This document shows positions 25,661-34,288 of a stretch of DNA of 35,385 nt, piece by piece. A program made the translations under genes and the position numbers. Under the pieces are notes generated by a model. The model ran no database searches. It was not told where the DNA came from and saw nothing but the letters and a program-made list of their open reading frames with translations. This DNA comes from Bacteroidales bacterium UBA3724 (lineage in GTDB: Bacteria > Bacteroidota > Bacteroidia > Bacteroidales > P3). The stretch covers positions 1-35,385 of the forward strand of contig DFHL01000014.1 of the NCBI GenBank assembly GCA_002371315.1. The letters run 5' to 3'. Numbering within the stretch: the first letter of the stretch is position 1; every line of letters begins with the position of its first letter.

Positions 25661-25689
25661 AAAAAAGGGAAGGCCTTGCCAGCCTTCCC
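25661..25689 (-). terminator. Intrinsic terminator after gldJ
   Basis: On the minus strand a perfect 8-bp stem (GGGAAGGC with GCCTTCCC, 7-base loop) is followed directly by six Ts. It lies 30 bp past the gldJ stop and ahead of the TonB-dependent receptor, separating the two transcripts. Confidence 0.85.
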
Positions 25690-25718
25690 AGTTATATTCC
25701 TATTGAATCAGAGTCAGC

Positions 25719-27272
25719 TTACTTGCCGGCGCGGGGTCCGAGGCGGTCCATAGCGCAGCGGAAACCAATCCACGAGGTCGAGCGTTCCTGCTCGTAGAAG
25801 CGGCGCGTGCCAGCCTGCATCCAGTAGGCGCGGTCGTTCCACGAACCACCCTTGACCACGCGCACCTTGTTGCTCAGCAGCGAGGTGACGTTGCGCTGGT
25901 TGGCCACATTGCGGCGGTACATCATATTGGTCACGCTGTCGGGGTTGGAGAGGGCATTGTCCTCGCCCATAGCGGCACCCTCTTCCTCGTCGTCGCCCGT
26001 GGCAACCCACTCGGTGATGCTCGAGTTGTTGGTGTAGTCGTAGATGTTCGAAGCATAGTCGCCGTCCAGATAGTTGATATTGTCAGCCTGACGGTAGTTG
26101 CGGCGGTTCAGGTCGTCGTCAACGTTCTTGTAGATAATGCTACCAGTGGTATCGTTGATGGCGATTTCCTCGTCGATATAGGTCGGGGTGCGATAGACAT
26201 TGCCACGGAACGGGTTCTGGTCCTCGCCGCCAACGGGGTTCTGGTCCTTACGATAGACATCCATACACCACTCGCTGACGTTACCGGCCATATTGTACAG
26301 ACCGTAGTCGTTGGGGAAATACCACTTGACGGGGCAGGTGTAGTCCCAGCCGTCGTTCAGGTTGCCGGCCACGCCCATAGCGTCGCCGCGGCTGCGCTTG
26401 AAGTTGGCAAGGAACTGGCCGTAGTATTTCTTGTTGGCCGAACGGACGCTCGAGCCGGCCCACGGATAGGTCTTATGCTCGACGATGCGCTCGTCGTAGG
26501 TGTTGCCGATCATACCCAGGGCGGCAAATTCCCACTCGGCCTCGGTAGGCAGACGGTAGTAAGGCACCAGGATGCCGTCCTCGCGGCGCACCTGACGGGG
26601 CTCGCCGCCGGCACTCGGGTCAAGGTTGTCGAGCTCGTTCTTCGACTCGCCACGATACTGGCCGGCCAGATAGACATCGGTCTGGAAAGCCGTCTCGCCG
26701 CGCAGGTCGGTGAGGTCAAGAACAATGATACCCTTGTCGACAAGGATTTTCTCATTGACGCGGTCGGTGCGCCAGATGCAGTACTTCTGAGCCTGCTCCC
26801 AGCTGACGCCGACAACTGGATACTGGTCATAGATGGGGCTCTGGAAATAATAGTCCACAAAGCCTTCGCGCCAAGCCAGCTTGTCGCGCCAGCAGTTGGT
26901 GTCGGGATAGATGGCACGCACGCGCTCGGGATATTCCTCGCCATAGGCACGCTTCATCCAATATACATATTCGCGATACATCTGGTTAGTGACCTCAGTT
27001 TCGTCCATATAGAACGACGAAACGGTGACGTTGTGGGCAACATTGTTCCACTGGAAACGCGAATCATCCGACACGCGGCCCATAGTGAAAGCACCACCTT
27101 CGATGAACACGAGGCCAGGAGCGGTGATCTGCTCGTTATACTCAGACACTTCAAATCCGCCCCATTCCGGGTCGTTGTAGTTCCAACCCGTGGCAGCCGA
27201 TTTCTGCTTGCTGCAGCCCGTGATGACCAGGGCGGCGACTAACAGCAGAGTTGCGATTTTGACGTTTTTCAT
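25719..27272 (-). CDS. gldJ: T9SS-associated lipoprotein GldJ
   Basis: A 517-residue lipoprotein with a sulfatase-modifying-factor (FGE) fold. The signal ends in a lipobox, ITGC, with the lipidated Cys at residue 20. The body shows VFIEGGAFTMGRV, FYMDETEVTN, YPVVGVSWEQAQKYCIWRTDRVNEK, YRLPTEAEWEFAA, YNMAGNVSEWCMDVY and VRVVKGGSWNDRAYW. These strings, mainly MGRV with WNN and the WRTDRVNEK segment, fit GldJ better than its relative GldK/PorK. In Flavobacterium GldJ is needed for T9SS stability and gliding; Bacteroidales with T9SS but no gliding also keep it. Its neighbours, a porP/sprF gene upstream and the divergent porU-porV, agree. PorL, PorM and PorN are not here. Confidence 0.85.
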   Translation of the reverse strand: MKNVKIATLLLVAALVITGCSKQKSAATGWNYNDPEWGGFEVSEYNEQITAPGLVFIEGGAFTMGRVSDDSRFQWNNVAHNVTVSSFYMDETEVTNQMYREYVYWMKRAYGEEYPERVRAIYPDTNCWRDKLAWREGFVDYYFQSPIYDQYPVVGVSWEQAQKYCIWRTDRVNEKILVDKGIIVLDLTDLRGETAFQTDVYLAGQYRGESKNELDNLDPSAGGEPRQVRREDGILVPYYRLPTEAEWEFAALGMIGNTYDERIVEHKTYPWAGSSVRSANKKYYGQFLANFKRSRGDAMGVAGNLNDGWDYTCPVKWYFPNDYGLYNMAGNVSEWCMDVYRKDQNPVGGEDQNPFRGNVYRTPTYIDEEIAINDTTGSIIYKNVDDDLNRRNYRQADNINYLDGDYASNIYDYTNNSSITEWVATGDDEEEGAAMGEDNALSNPDSVTNMMYRRNVANQRNVTSLLSNKVRVVKGGSWNDRAYWMQAGTRRFYEQERSTSWIGFRCAMDRLGPRAGK

Positions 27273-27386
27273 AATATAAATAGAATTTTATTTTCCTTTT
27301 TTTACGTTTGTTGCTTTGAAAAGTTTCGTTTTATGTCACTTTTATTTGCTTGCCGCGCGTCCATTCGGCGGCCGAGCGCATCAGGA

Positions 27387-28388
27387 TCAGAACGACGGGC
27401 AGCGTATTGCCTTGACCTTGTGCTTCTTCTCGGGGCACGGCAGCAGGATGCCAAGCGACAGCTCGTGGGCGCCGGCAGTGTTGTTTGCCATTTTCGACAC
27501 CGTCACGTCATAGCTGTAGCCGATCTTGAAATAGTCCTGCTGGAAACCCACCTGGAAGATGAAGGCATCGGCATTCTCGATGCCGTTGCGGAACCACACA
27601 CCGACCAGGAACGGCATCCAGTCGAGATAGAGACCATAGTTGAAATAATGGAAACCAGCGCGATACTGATAAATGAAGTTGGGCGACAGCACCGGCGTGC
27701 CAAGACCCAGCGACGAGGTGCGGCGGGCCTCTTCAGAAATATTGATAAGCGCACCCACATTGCCGGTGAACTTCATCGGCAGCTTGGTGACGCCATAGAA
27801 ACCATTGTTGGGCTGAGTGAGGTGCGAAGCGGCAAAGCCGGCATACCACGCTGAGCCATAGACCAGAAGACCCGCGTCGAAGTCGAGGTACCACACATTG
27901 GTATGCTCGGGGGGCTGGGCAGCCGACTGCAGCACGAAACCGGCCACAGGGTCAATCTCGTCGGGGAAATGGAGACCGTCCCAGTTGAGGCTGCTGTTGG
28001 CCACACCGGCCTTGAGGCCAGCATTGACCCAAAGGTCGCGAGCCAGCTGGAAGCGGAAGGCATACATTGCTGAAAACGAGCTTGTCGACAGCGCGCCGTG
28101 GTCGCCCTGGCGGTCGGTCATCAGCAGGGCGCCGACGCCGCCGTGAAGGGCATCGATATACTGGTCGTATGAAGCCGAAAAGGTGGTGAAAGCGCTGACC
28201 AACGCCGGCCATTGCGACCTGTAGTTGAGCGAAATGCGCGGACACACCTTTGAGCCTGCAAATGCAGGATTCATATACAGCGGGTTGGCATAGAACTGCG
28301 AAAACGACACATCCTGTGCGCTGGCACCCTTGGCACCGCCCAGCAAAAGAGCGGCCACAATGAGAATTTTCGAAAGTCTCTTCATCAT
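27387..28388 (-). CDS. PorP/SprF family type IX secretion membrane protein
   Basis: A 333-residue outer-membrane beta-barrel protein. It has a signal peptide (about 1-25, GASA-Q), the family opening DVSFSQFYANPLYMNPAFAGS, the central YRSQWPAL segment and the typical C-terminal KVKAIRCPSF. In T9SS, PorP pairs with PorK, while SprF-type paralogues help secrete particular cargo. Bacteroidetes carry several copies, so this one is named only to family. It is the first gene of a minus-strand unit with gldJ (114 bp downstream) and is divergent from porU. Confidence 0.92.
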   Translation of the reverse strand: MMKRLSKILIVAALLLGGAKGASAQDVSFSQFYANPLYMNPAFAGSKVCPRISLNYRSQWPALVSAFTTFSASYDQYIDALHGGVGALLMTDRQGDHGALSTSSFSAMYAFRFQLARDLWVNAGLKAGVANSSLNWDGLHFPDEIDPVAGFVLQSAAQPPEHTNVWYLDFDAGLLVYGSAWYAGFAASHLTQPNNGFYGVTKLPMKFTGNVGALINISEEARRTSSLGLGTPVLSPNFIYQYRAGFHYFNYGLYLDWMPFLVGVWFRNGIENADAFIFQVGFQQDYFKIGYSYDVTVSKMANNTAGAHELSLGILLPCPEKKHKVKAIRCPSF

Positions 28389-28606
28389 ATAATCAGTATA
28401 TAAATGAGCCTAAAAATAATTGGCAATATTACGAATTTTCTTTCAAACAAACACACATTTCTTCAAAAAAAAATACAAAACCCACAATTACAGGTATTTA
28501 TTTTTTCAAAACATTTGCACTCTCTTTGTTTTTCCGACACTTGATTCAGCCAAAATTCAGAAAATCGGCCTATTTTTCAGCGCTCTTGCTGCAACAAAGC
28601 GACACC

Positions 28607-28683
28607 GCGTCAGCAATGCGTCGACAACGCGTCGGAAACGCATCGGCAACACGTCGGAAACGCATCGACAACGCGTCGGAAAC
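28607..28683. repeat. Tandem array of seven 11-bp GCGTCGRMAAC units
   Basis: Seven gapless 11-bp units occupy 28607-28683: GCGTCAGCAAT, then GCGTCGACAAC, GCGTCGGAAAC, GCATCGGCAAC, ACGTCGGAAAC, GCATCGACAAC and GCGTCGGAAAC, with a partial GCG after. The period is close to one helical turn. The array lies in the 782-bp divergent gap between the porP-like gene and porU. Short open frames through it read only RV/NA repeats and have no support. The sequence 28389-28606 is A/T-rich and holds no other feature I can name. Confidence 0.85.
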
Positions 28684-28792
28684 GCGAAAAAAGGCAAAAA
28701 CGACACCGCCCGAAATGTTAAAACGGCTTCGCTGGAGAAAACAGTATTTTAACACTTACGAAAGCCTGACCATCTTCTACCGGCGTAAAACC

Positions 28793-28908
28793 TGGTAAGA
28801 ATTTGGTAAGAACTTGGGTAGAATTTGATAAGAAGATGGTCCTGTCAATCAGTAGTTTCGAAATGGCGATTTTTGGGCATTTTTTGCCTTTTCAAAACTT
28901 TTTTGAAC
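28793..28908 (+). repeat. 116-bp dispersed element, copy B
   Basis: Four 11-bp units (TGGTAAGAATT, TGGTAAGAACT, TGGGTAGAATT, TGATAAGAAGA) start at 28793. They are followed by TGGTCCTGTCAATCAG and a T-rich stretch, and the element ends in TTTCAAAACTTTTTTGAAC. It aligns without gaps to copy A at 12501-12616. Both copies lie in divergent intergenic regions and face the plus-strand gene, here porU. Confidence 0.75.
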
Positions 28909-28916
28909 CGCATTCG

Positions 28917-28937
28917 AAATGTTAAATTTTAACATTT
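28917..28937. promoter_or_regulatory. Perfect AT-rich palindrome, possible operator
   Basis: AAATGTTAAA and TTTAACATTT flank a single T, giving 10-bp perfect arms. The half-site CGAAATGTTAAA also occurs at 28711-28722, about 200 bp upstream. The right arm overlaps AACATTTG (28931-28938), a one-mismatch -7 box. A regulator binding here would block that start. Inference only. Confidence 0.45.
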
Positions 28938-28939
28938 GG

Positions 28940-29010
28940 GACCGTCGGTGGCCACCGGGCCGTCCGCTCCGCCTTCGGTCGCCGGCGGCGACGGCCCGAT
29001 GCCGACCGTC
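28940..29010. repeat. Nested GC-rich inverted repeats downstream of element B
   Basis: Outer arms GACCGTCGG (28940-28948) and CCGACCGTC (29002-29010) pair with one C-C mismatch. Inside are CGGGCCGTC (28956-28964) with GACGGCCCG (28990-28998), a perfect 9-bp stem, and within it CCGCC (28969-28973) with GGCGG (28984-28988). A 12-bp palindrome, CGGTGGCCACCG, spans 28946-28957. The result would be a very stable cruciform or RNA hairpin. Its setting after element B parallels the candidate RNA after element A. Confidence 0.65.
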
Positions 29011-29035
29011 AACCGATGCCCGTTTGGGGTGCTCG

Positions 29036-29077
29036 AAATTCCAGTTCCAGGTGCATTAAATTCCCGTTTCAGGTGCA
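29036..29077 (+). promoter_or_regulatory. 20-bp direct repeat spaced 22 bp ahead of porU
   Basis: AAATTCCAGTTCCAGGTGCA (29036-29055) recurs as AAATTCCCGTTTCAGGTGCA (29058-29077), 18 of 20 identical. The 22-bp spacing puts both on the same face of the helix, as expected for cooperative binding of a regulator. They lie 95-136 bp before the porU start. A TTTCCAG/CTGGAAA dyad follows at 29120-29135. No clear TAnnTTTG box is seen between them and porU. Confidence 0.5.
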
Positions 29078-29171
29078 ACACTTTTTTGCAGCCCATACAA
29101 TATTTTATTAAAAACGCCGTTTCCAGCTCTGGAAAAAAAACAAATCAGACCACAAAGATCCACCCTGACAA

Positions 29172-32100
29172 ATGACGAGACACAGGCTATTCAAAATACT
29201 GATTGCCATATTGATGCTGACATCGGCAGGCAATGCCGCCGCCCAATATGCGGCCCATTCGGTGCTGGCTGAAGGCGAATGGTGGAAAATTGGCATCGCC
29301 GAAGAGGGCATCTACCGGCTGGGACCCGACGACGCCGACGCCCTGGCGGGGTGCGCCGTTGCCGACATCGCCCTCTACGGCCACCGAAGCGGTCCGCTGG
29401 CCACAACCAACGGCAGCTGGCGGCCCGACGACCTGGCGGAGATGCCGATACAGATTGTGGACCAAAACGGCAACGGCACCTTCGATGCCAACGACTACCT
29501 GCTGTTCTATGCCACCGGCGCCGTTACGTGGGACTACTCGACTGACCTGCAGCGGTTTGTCCACACCAACCATCCCTATGCCAAACTGAACTACGTATAC
29601 CTGACAATCAGCAGCGGCGAACACCGCAGAATTGCTGAACACCAGCAGCTTACGCCCACGGGCGACATCATTTCGACCTGCCACAGCGTGGCCCTGCACG
29701 AGAACGACCTGACCAATACCCACCAGACAGGGCAAATATGGGTCGGCGAACGCTTCAACAGCAGCACCCCGAGCCGCAACATCGGCCTGACGCTGCCTGC
29801 CACACCGACGGGCGCGGTCAAGGTGCGCTATGCGCTGGCAACGGTTTCGACGGCGGCAAGCGCTTTCGACATCGCCCTGAACGGCTCGACGCGCAACGTC
29901 CGTTTCAACAGCGGCGCCCGCCACACGACGACCCTCGAAGAGTTTGCCGGGAGCTCAAGTCCTGCGCTGACATTCACATTGACATACAGTTACGCCGAAA
30001 GTATGGCTGCCGGCTACCTCGACTATATCGAAGTCGACGCCCTGACGCCAATGGCGATGAGCGGCAGCTTTACCGCAATGCGCACCGAGGCAATCGGAGC
30101 GACCGCGAAGAGGTACCGCGTCGAGGGAACGAGCTCGCAGACAAGGGTTTGGGACGTTACCGAATACAACGGCGTCGTGGAGATGCCCGTCACCCGAAGC
30201 GGCAGCACGCTGACATTCGATGGCTTAGCCGACACGTGGCGCACATACATAGCCTTCAATTCCAGCGCTTTCCGCTCGCCGGCCTCGATTTCGCGCCTCG
30301 CCAACCAGGACCTGCACGGTGCCGCCAACCCCGAACTGCTGATAGTGTGCCACCCCTCGCTGCGCGCGCAGGCCGAACGGCTTGCCAGCCTGCACAGCAT
30401 CAACGACGACCTTGCGACGCTGGTGGTGACGCAGGACGAGGTGTTCAACGAGTTCAGCTCGGGGCAGCGCGACCCGATAGCCATACGCGAACTGTTAAGA
30501 ATGTTTCGCACGCGCGCGCAAAACGACGCCACCCTTGCCGCTCCGCGCCACCTGCTGCTGTTCGGCAAAGGCACCTACGACAACAAGAACCTGCTGGACA
30601 ACGACCTGACGACCGTTGTAACCTACGAGACCGCCGCCTCGTTCGACAACGACGGCCTGTCGATGGGCACCGACGACATTATGACCTACCTCGACGACGG
30701 CGAGGGCCTTTCGCTTTCGTCGACGATGGATGTCTCGGTGGGTCGCCTGCCGGCCAAGAACGCCGCCGAGGCCGCGCACCTGGTCGACAAGATTGAGGGC
30801 TATATGATGCGGCGCGACCTGATGCAGGAAGGCATACGCGGCGACTGGCGCAACTGTGTGGCCCTGCTGGCCGACGACGCCGACCCCAGCTGCAGCGGCG
30901 ACACGGCGTTCACGCACTCGTCGGAGTTCATCGCCCGACGCATCACGGCCCAGTACCCGCAATTCACTGTCGACAAGATATATGCCGACGCCTACGTGCA
31001 GCAGTCGGGTGCCGACGGCTCGTTCTATCCCGACGTGAACAACGCCCTGAAAAAGCGTATGGACTACGGCTGCCTGCTGCTGAACTACATCGGCCACGGC
31101 TCATCACAGTATATTGGTACCGAACGGTTTATGATGAAATCACACATCAGCACCTATGCCAACCGGCTGCAGCTTCCGTTTTTCATCACCAGCACCTGCA
31201 CCTTCGGCCGCTTCGACGACCCCGGCGAGACCTGCGGGGCCGAGGAATTTCTGCTGGCCGACGGAGCCGGCATTGCCTGTCTGGCGGCATCGCGCCCCAT
31301 TTCGCACGTGGAGGAGGTCAACGCCGATATGGTGCTGCAGGCCCTCAACCCCGCCAACACCATCGGCGACGCCATACGAATAGCCAAAAACAACCGCACA
31401 ACGACACAGGCGCTGACGCTGATGGGCGACCCGGCGCTGCGCCTCAGCCATCCGCGCCACAGCGTCGTCGTCACCGCCGTCAACGGGCGCCCCGTCGACA
31501 GCCTGCGTGCCGACACAGCCCTGGTGCTCTCGGAGGTGACCATCGAAGGCGAAATCCAGGATGCCGAGGGGCTGCTGGTCGACGACTTCGACGGAATCAT
31601 CTACCCCGAAGTCTACGACCGTCCCCGCCAGACACGCACCCTTGCCAACGACAACGAGGGCTGCGAAGTGGGCTTCACGATGCAGAACAGTCTGCTGTAC
31701 AAGGGCAGCACGACGGTTAGCGGCGGCCGCTTCAGATACCAGTTCACCGTGCCGCGCGATGTGGCCTACAAGTTCGACAAGGCTCGCCTTGCACACTATG
31801 CCAAAAGCGCCAGCGACGATGCCGCCGGAGCATACGGCAACCTGTTGCTGGGCGGATTCGACGAAAGCGTCGACATTCGCGAGACAAGGCCCGAAATCAG
31901 GCTCTTTATGAACGACACCAACTTCCACAACGGCGGCATCACCGATGCCAACCCCACCTTGCTGGCCCTGCTGAGCGACAGCATAGGCATCAACGCCGTC
32001 GGCAGCGGCCTGGGGCACGACATAACGGCTCTGATAGACGACAACCCCAACAACCTGATAATCCTCAACGACTTCTACGAGACCGACATCAACGACGAGC

Positions 32101-32534
32101 GCCTCGGCATAATCAGGTACAACCTGACCGGCCTGGCTGCCGGAAGGCACACTATCACGCTGAAGGCGTGGAACATATTCAACTACTCGAGCAACGCGGA
32201 AATAGTCTTCTATGTTCACGGGACAGACACTACGACGACCCGCTTCGATGCCGAGCCTAACCCCGCCAGCGACCACACAAGGCTGCGGCTGGAGCACAAC
32301 TGCAAGGGTTCGGTGGCCAGCGTAACGCTCGAAATCTACGATATGATGGGACACCGGGTCAAAGGGTGCACGCCGCCAATATCGGCCGACGGATATGTGG
32401 CCGGGCCTGTGGACTGGGACCTCGTCTCGGACGGCGGAACCCGCGTGTCGCCAGGCGTATACATTGCACGCTTCACCATCACCACGCAGGACGGCGAGCG
32501 AATTGCCGACCAAGGGAAAATAATCGTCAAATGA
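29172..32534 (+). CDS. porU: Type IX secretion sortase PorU
   Basis: A 1120-residue cell-surface protease-like sortase. In the T9SS it removes the C-terminal sorting domain (CTD) from cargo and joins the cargo to anionic lipopolysaccharide. A signal peptide (about 1-25) is followed by an N-terminal beta region, then a gingipain-like C25 domain (about 400-760). The catalytic pair is visible: His642 in LLNYIGHGS and Cys676 in TSTCTFGRFDDP, spaced as in the Porphyromonas enzyme. A long beta region follows, and the protein ends in its own type A CTD (about 1030-1120, EPNPASDHTRLRL, YDMMGHRV, SPGVYIARFT). It is followed 78 bp later by its partner porV. Confidence 0.96.
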   Translation: MTRHRLFKILIAILMLTSAGNAAAQYAAHSVLAEGEWWKIGIAEEGIYRLGPDDADALAGCAVADIALYGHRSGPLATTNGSWRPDDLAEMPIQIVDQNGNGTFDANDYLLFYATGAVTWDYSTDLQRFVHTNHPYAKLNYVYLTISSGEHRRIAEHQQLTPTGDIISTCHSVALHENDLTNTHQTGQIWVGERFNSSTPSRNIGLTLPATPTGAVKVRYALATVSTAASAFDIALNGSTRNVRFNSGARHTTTLEEFAGSSSPALTFTLTYSYAESMAAGYLDYIEVDALTPMAMSGSFTAMRTEAIGATAKRYRVEGTSSQTRVWDVTEYNGVVEMPVTRSGSTLTFDGLADTWRTYIAFNSSAFRSPASISRLANQDLHGAANPELLIVCHPSLRAQAERLASLHSINDDLATLVVTQDEVFNEFSSGQRDPIAIRELLRMFRTRAQNDATLAAPRHLLLFGKGTYDNKNLLDNDLTTVVTYETAASFDNDGLSMGTDDIMTYLDDGEGLSLSSTMDVSVGRLPAKNAAEAAHLVDKIEGYMMRRDLMQEGIRGDWRNCVALLADDADPSCSGDTAFTHSSEFIARRITAQYPQFTVDKIYADAYVQQSGADGSFYPDVNNALKKRMDYGCLLLNYIGHGSSQYIGTERFMMKSHISTYANRLQLPFFITSTCTFGRFDDPGETCGAEEFLLADGAGIACLAASRPISHVEEVNADMVLQALNPANTIGDAIRIAKNNRTTTQALTLMGDPALRLSHPRHSVVVTAVNGRPVDSLRADTALVLSEVTIEGEIQDAEGLLVDDFDGIIYPEVYDRPRQTRTLANDNEGCEVGFTMQNSLLYKGSTTVSGGRFRYQFTVPRDVAYKFDKARLAHYAKSASDDAAGAYGNLLLGGFDESVDIRETRPEIRLFMNDTNFHNGGITDANPTLLALLSDSIGINAVGSGLGHDITALIDDNPNNLIILNDFYETDINDERLGIIRYNLTGLAAGRHTITLKAWNIFNYSSNAEIVFYVHGTDTTTTRFDAEPNPASDHTRLRLEHNCKGSVASVTLEIYDMMGHRVKGCTPPISADGYVAGPVDWDLVSDGGTRVSPGVYIARFTITTQDGERIADQGKIIVK

Positions 32535-32611
32535 AATAGCCGAAAATCTTTACAGAACACAATATTTTTTTTGAAACAACGTTTTAGAGGCACTTTTTTA
32601 CAGCAAGAAAA

Positions 32612-33796
32612 ATGAACAGAAACCTTTCGAGAAAAATCTTTGCAGCATTGGTGGCACTGTGTTTTGCCAACCTGGCCCAGGCCCAGTACAACCAATCCAC
32701 CGGCCAGACAAACAATTACATACACACCGGTATCCCCATCCTGCAGATATCGCCCGATGCCATTGCCGGAGCTTTGGGCGACGCCGCTGCGGCCTATGAG
32801 CCCAACGCATACTCGTCGCACTGGAACAACGCCAAAATCGCCTTCGCCCCAAAAGAGATGAGCATCACGACGACATATACGCCCTGGCTGCGCAAGCTGG
32901 ACCCCGAAATGAACTTCCTCTACCTCGGTGCATACAAGCGCATCAACAGGCGTAGCGCCGTTGCAGCATCGCTGACCTATTTCACCCTCGGCAAGATTGA
33001 GCACCGCGACGATCAGGGCAACAGCCTCGGCACGTTCCGTCCCAACGAGTTTGCCTTCGACGGAACCTATTCGATGAAACTGTCGGACTATCTGGCTCTT
33101 GGTGCCACGGCACGCTACATCCACAGCGACCTGACGCAAGGCCTCGACGTGGAACAGCAGACCACCAAGGCCGCCAACGCCCTGGCCGCCGATGTGGGAC
33201 TCTATTTCCAGGCCGACATCGACAAACGCCAGCAGGCTGCAGCAGCTCTGACATTGAGCAACCTCGGCTCGAAGCTCTCCTATTCGGACGACGACACCGA
33301 GAACGAGTTTCTGCCGGCCAATATGCGCCTCGGCGGACGCTACACCTACGAGGTGGACGAATACAACAAGGTCAATGTCCTGCTCGACCTCAACAAGATG
33401 CTTGTCCCCACACCGCCCATACAGAATGAGGACGGCACCTGGTCGGGACTCTACACCGACAATGCCGACTACCACCAAACGGGCTCGGTACTTGGCGCTC
33501 TCCAGTCGTTTTACGACGCCCCCGGCGGCCTGAAAGAGGAGCTGCACGAGATTACCCTTTCGCTGGGTGCCGAATACTGGTATTCAAATATTTTCGCTGC
33601 GCGTATGGGCTATTTCTACGAGCATAAGACCAAAGGCGCGCGCCAGTATATGACCTTCGGCGTAGGTGTACGCTACAGCCGCTTCGAATTCGACTTCTCC
33701 TACCTGCTGCCTACCACCAGCTTCAGCACCAATCCGCTGGCCAACACTATACGCATCTCGCTGACCCTCAACATCGAAAAAGACAAGAAATCGTGA
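32612..33796 (+). CDS. porV: Type IX secretion outer-membrane protein PorV (LptO)
   Basis: A 394-residue FadL-type beta-barrel. It collects CTD cargo from the translocon and shuttles it to PorU. The signal peptide (about 1-25, LAQA-Q) leads to the family opening TGIPILQISPDAIAGALGDAAAA and SSHWNNAKIAF. The barrel ends with RISLTLNIEKDKKS. It directly follows porU, as in Porphyromonas and Flavobacterium. The last codons overlap the ispF start (GTGA), so the two are translationally coupled. Confidence 0.95.
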   Translation: MNRNLSRKIFAALVALCFANLAQAQYNQSTGQTNNYIHTGIPILQISPDAIAGALGDAAAAYEPNAYSSHWNNAKIAFAPKEMSITTTYTPWLRKLDPEMNFLYLGAYKRINRRSAVAASLTYFTLGKIEHRDDQGNSLGTFRPNEFAFDGTYSMKLSDYLALGATARYIHSDLTQGLDVEQQTTKAANALAADVGLYFQADIDKRQQAAAALTLSNLGSKLSYSDDDTENEFLPANMRLGGRYTYEVDEYNKVNVLLDLNKMLVPTPPIQNEDGTWSGLYTDNADYHQTGSVLGALQSFYDAPGGLKEELHEITLSLGAEYWYSNIFAARMGYFYEHKTKGARQYMTFGVGVRYSRFEFDFSYLLPTTSFSTNPLANTIRISLTLNIEKDKKS

Positions 33797-34269
33797 AAAT
33801 CAGGACTGGCATAGGCTACGATGTGCACCAACTGAAAGAGGGACTGCCGCTATGGCTTGGCGGCATCCAGGTGCCACACAGCAAAGGCTTGGTGGGCCAC
33901 TCTGACGCCGACGTGCTGATTCACGCCATCTGCGACGCCCTGCTGGGAGCTGCAGCACTTGGCGACATCGGGAAGCATTTTCCCGACACCGACCCGGCCT
34001 ACAAGGGCATCGACAGCAAGGTTCTGCTGCGCAACGTGTGCAACCTGCTTGCCGACAAGGGATGGCACATAGGCAACGTCGACGCGATACTGTGTATGCA
34101 GAAACCCAAGGTGGCTGCCTACATTCCAACGATGCGCCAAACGCTGGCCGACGTGATGCAGATGGACATCGACGACATATCGGTCAAAGCCACCACCACC
34201 GAGCACCTGGGCTTCGAAGGACGCGAAGAAGGCATTTCCGCCATTGCCAACGTATTGATCAACAAATAA
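33793..34269 (+). CDS. ispF: 2-C-methyl-D-erythritol 2,4-cyclodiphosphate synthase
   Basis: A 158-residue cytoplasmic enzyme of the non-mevalonate isoprenoid pathway. It cyclises the CDP-ME 2-phosphate intermediate, releasing CMP. The divalent metal ligands are present: Asp10 and His12 (GYDVHQ) and His44 (SDADVLIHAI). GDIGKHFPDTDP and the TTTEHLGFEGR-type end are also visible. It starts with GTG overlapping the porV stop. Having ispF right after porV also occurs in Porphyromonas, as I recall. Confidence 0.96.
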   Translation: MKIRTGIGYDVHQLKEGLPLWLGGIQVPHSKGLVGHSDADVLIHAICDALLGAAALGDIGKHFPDTDPAYKGIDSKVLLRNVCNLLADKGWHIGNVDAILCMQKPKVAAYIPTMRQTLADVMQMDIDDISVKATTTEHLGFEGREEGISAIANVLINK

Positions 34270-34288
34270 GAAACCATAATATTTTAGC

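Noticed and set aside
25719..27272. GldK/PorK identity for the FGE-fold lipoprotein
   Set aside because: The opening MGRV with WNN and the WRTDRVNEK segment match what I know of GldJ, and porL-porM-porN do not follow. A profile comparison of GldJ against GldK would settle it.
27273..27386. Frameshift at the end of the porP-like gene
   Set aside because: The sequence past the stop looks partly codable, but the protein already ends in the family-typical RCPSF, so the stop is natural.
28420..28798. Small plus-strand frames across the porP-porU spacer
   Set aside because: They read the 11-bp array as RV/NA/TR repeats and have no start context or homologue I recognise.
31140..32513. 457-codon minus-strand frame opposite porU
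   Set aside because: It is a Val/Gly/Asp-rich shadow of the porU C-terminal half, which has a recognisable sorting domain.
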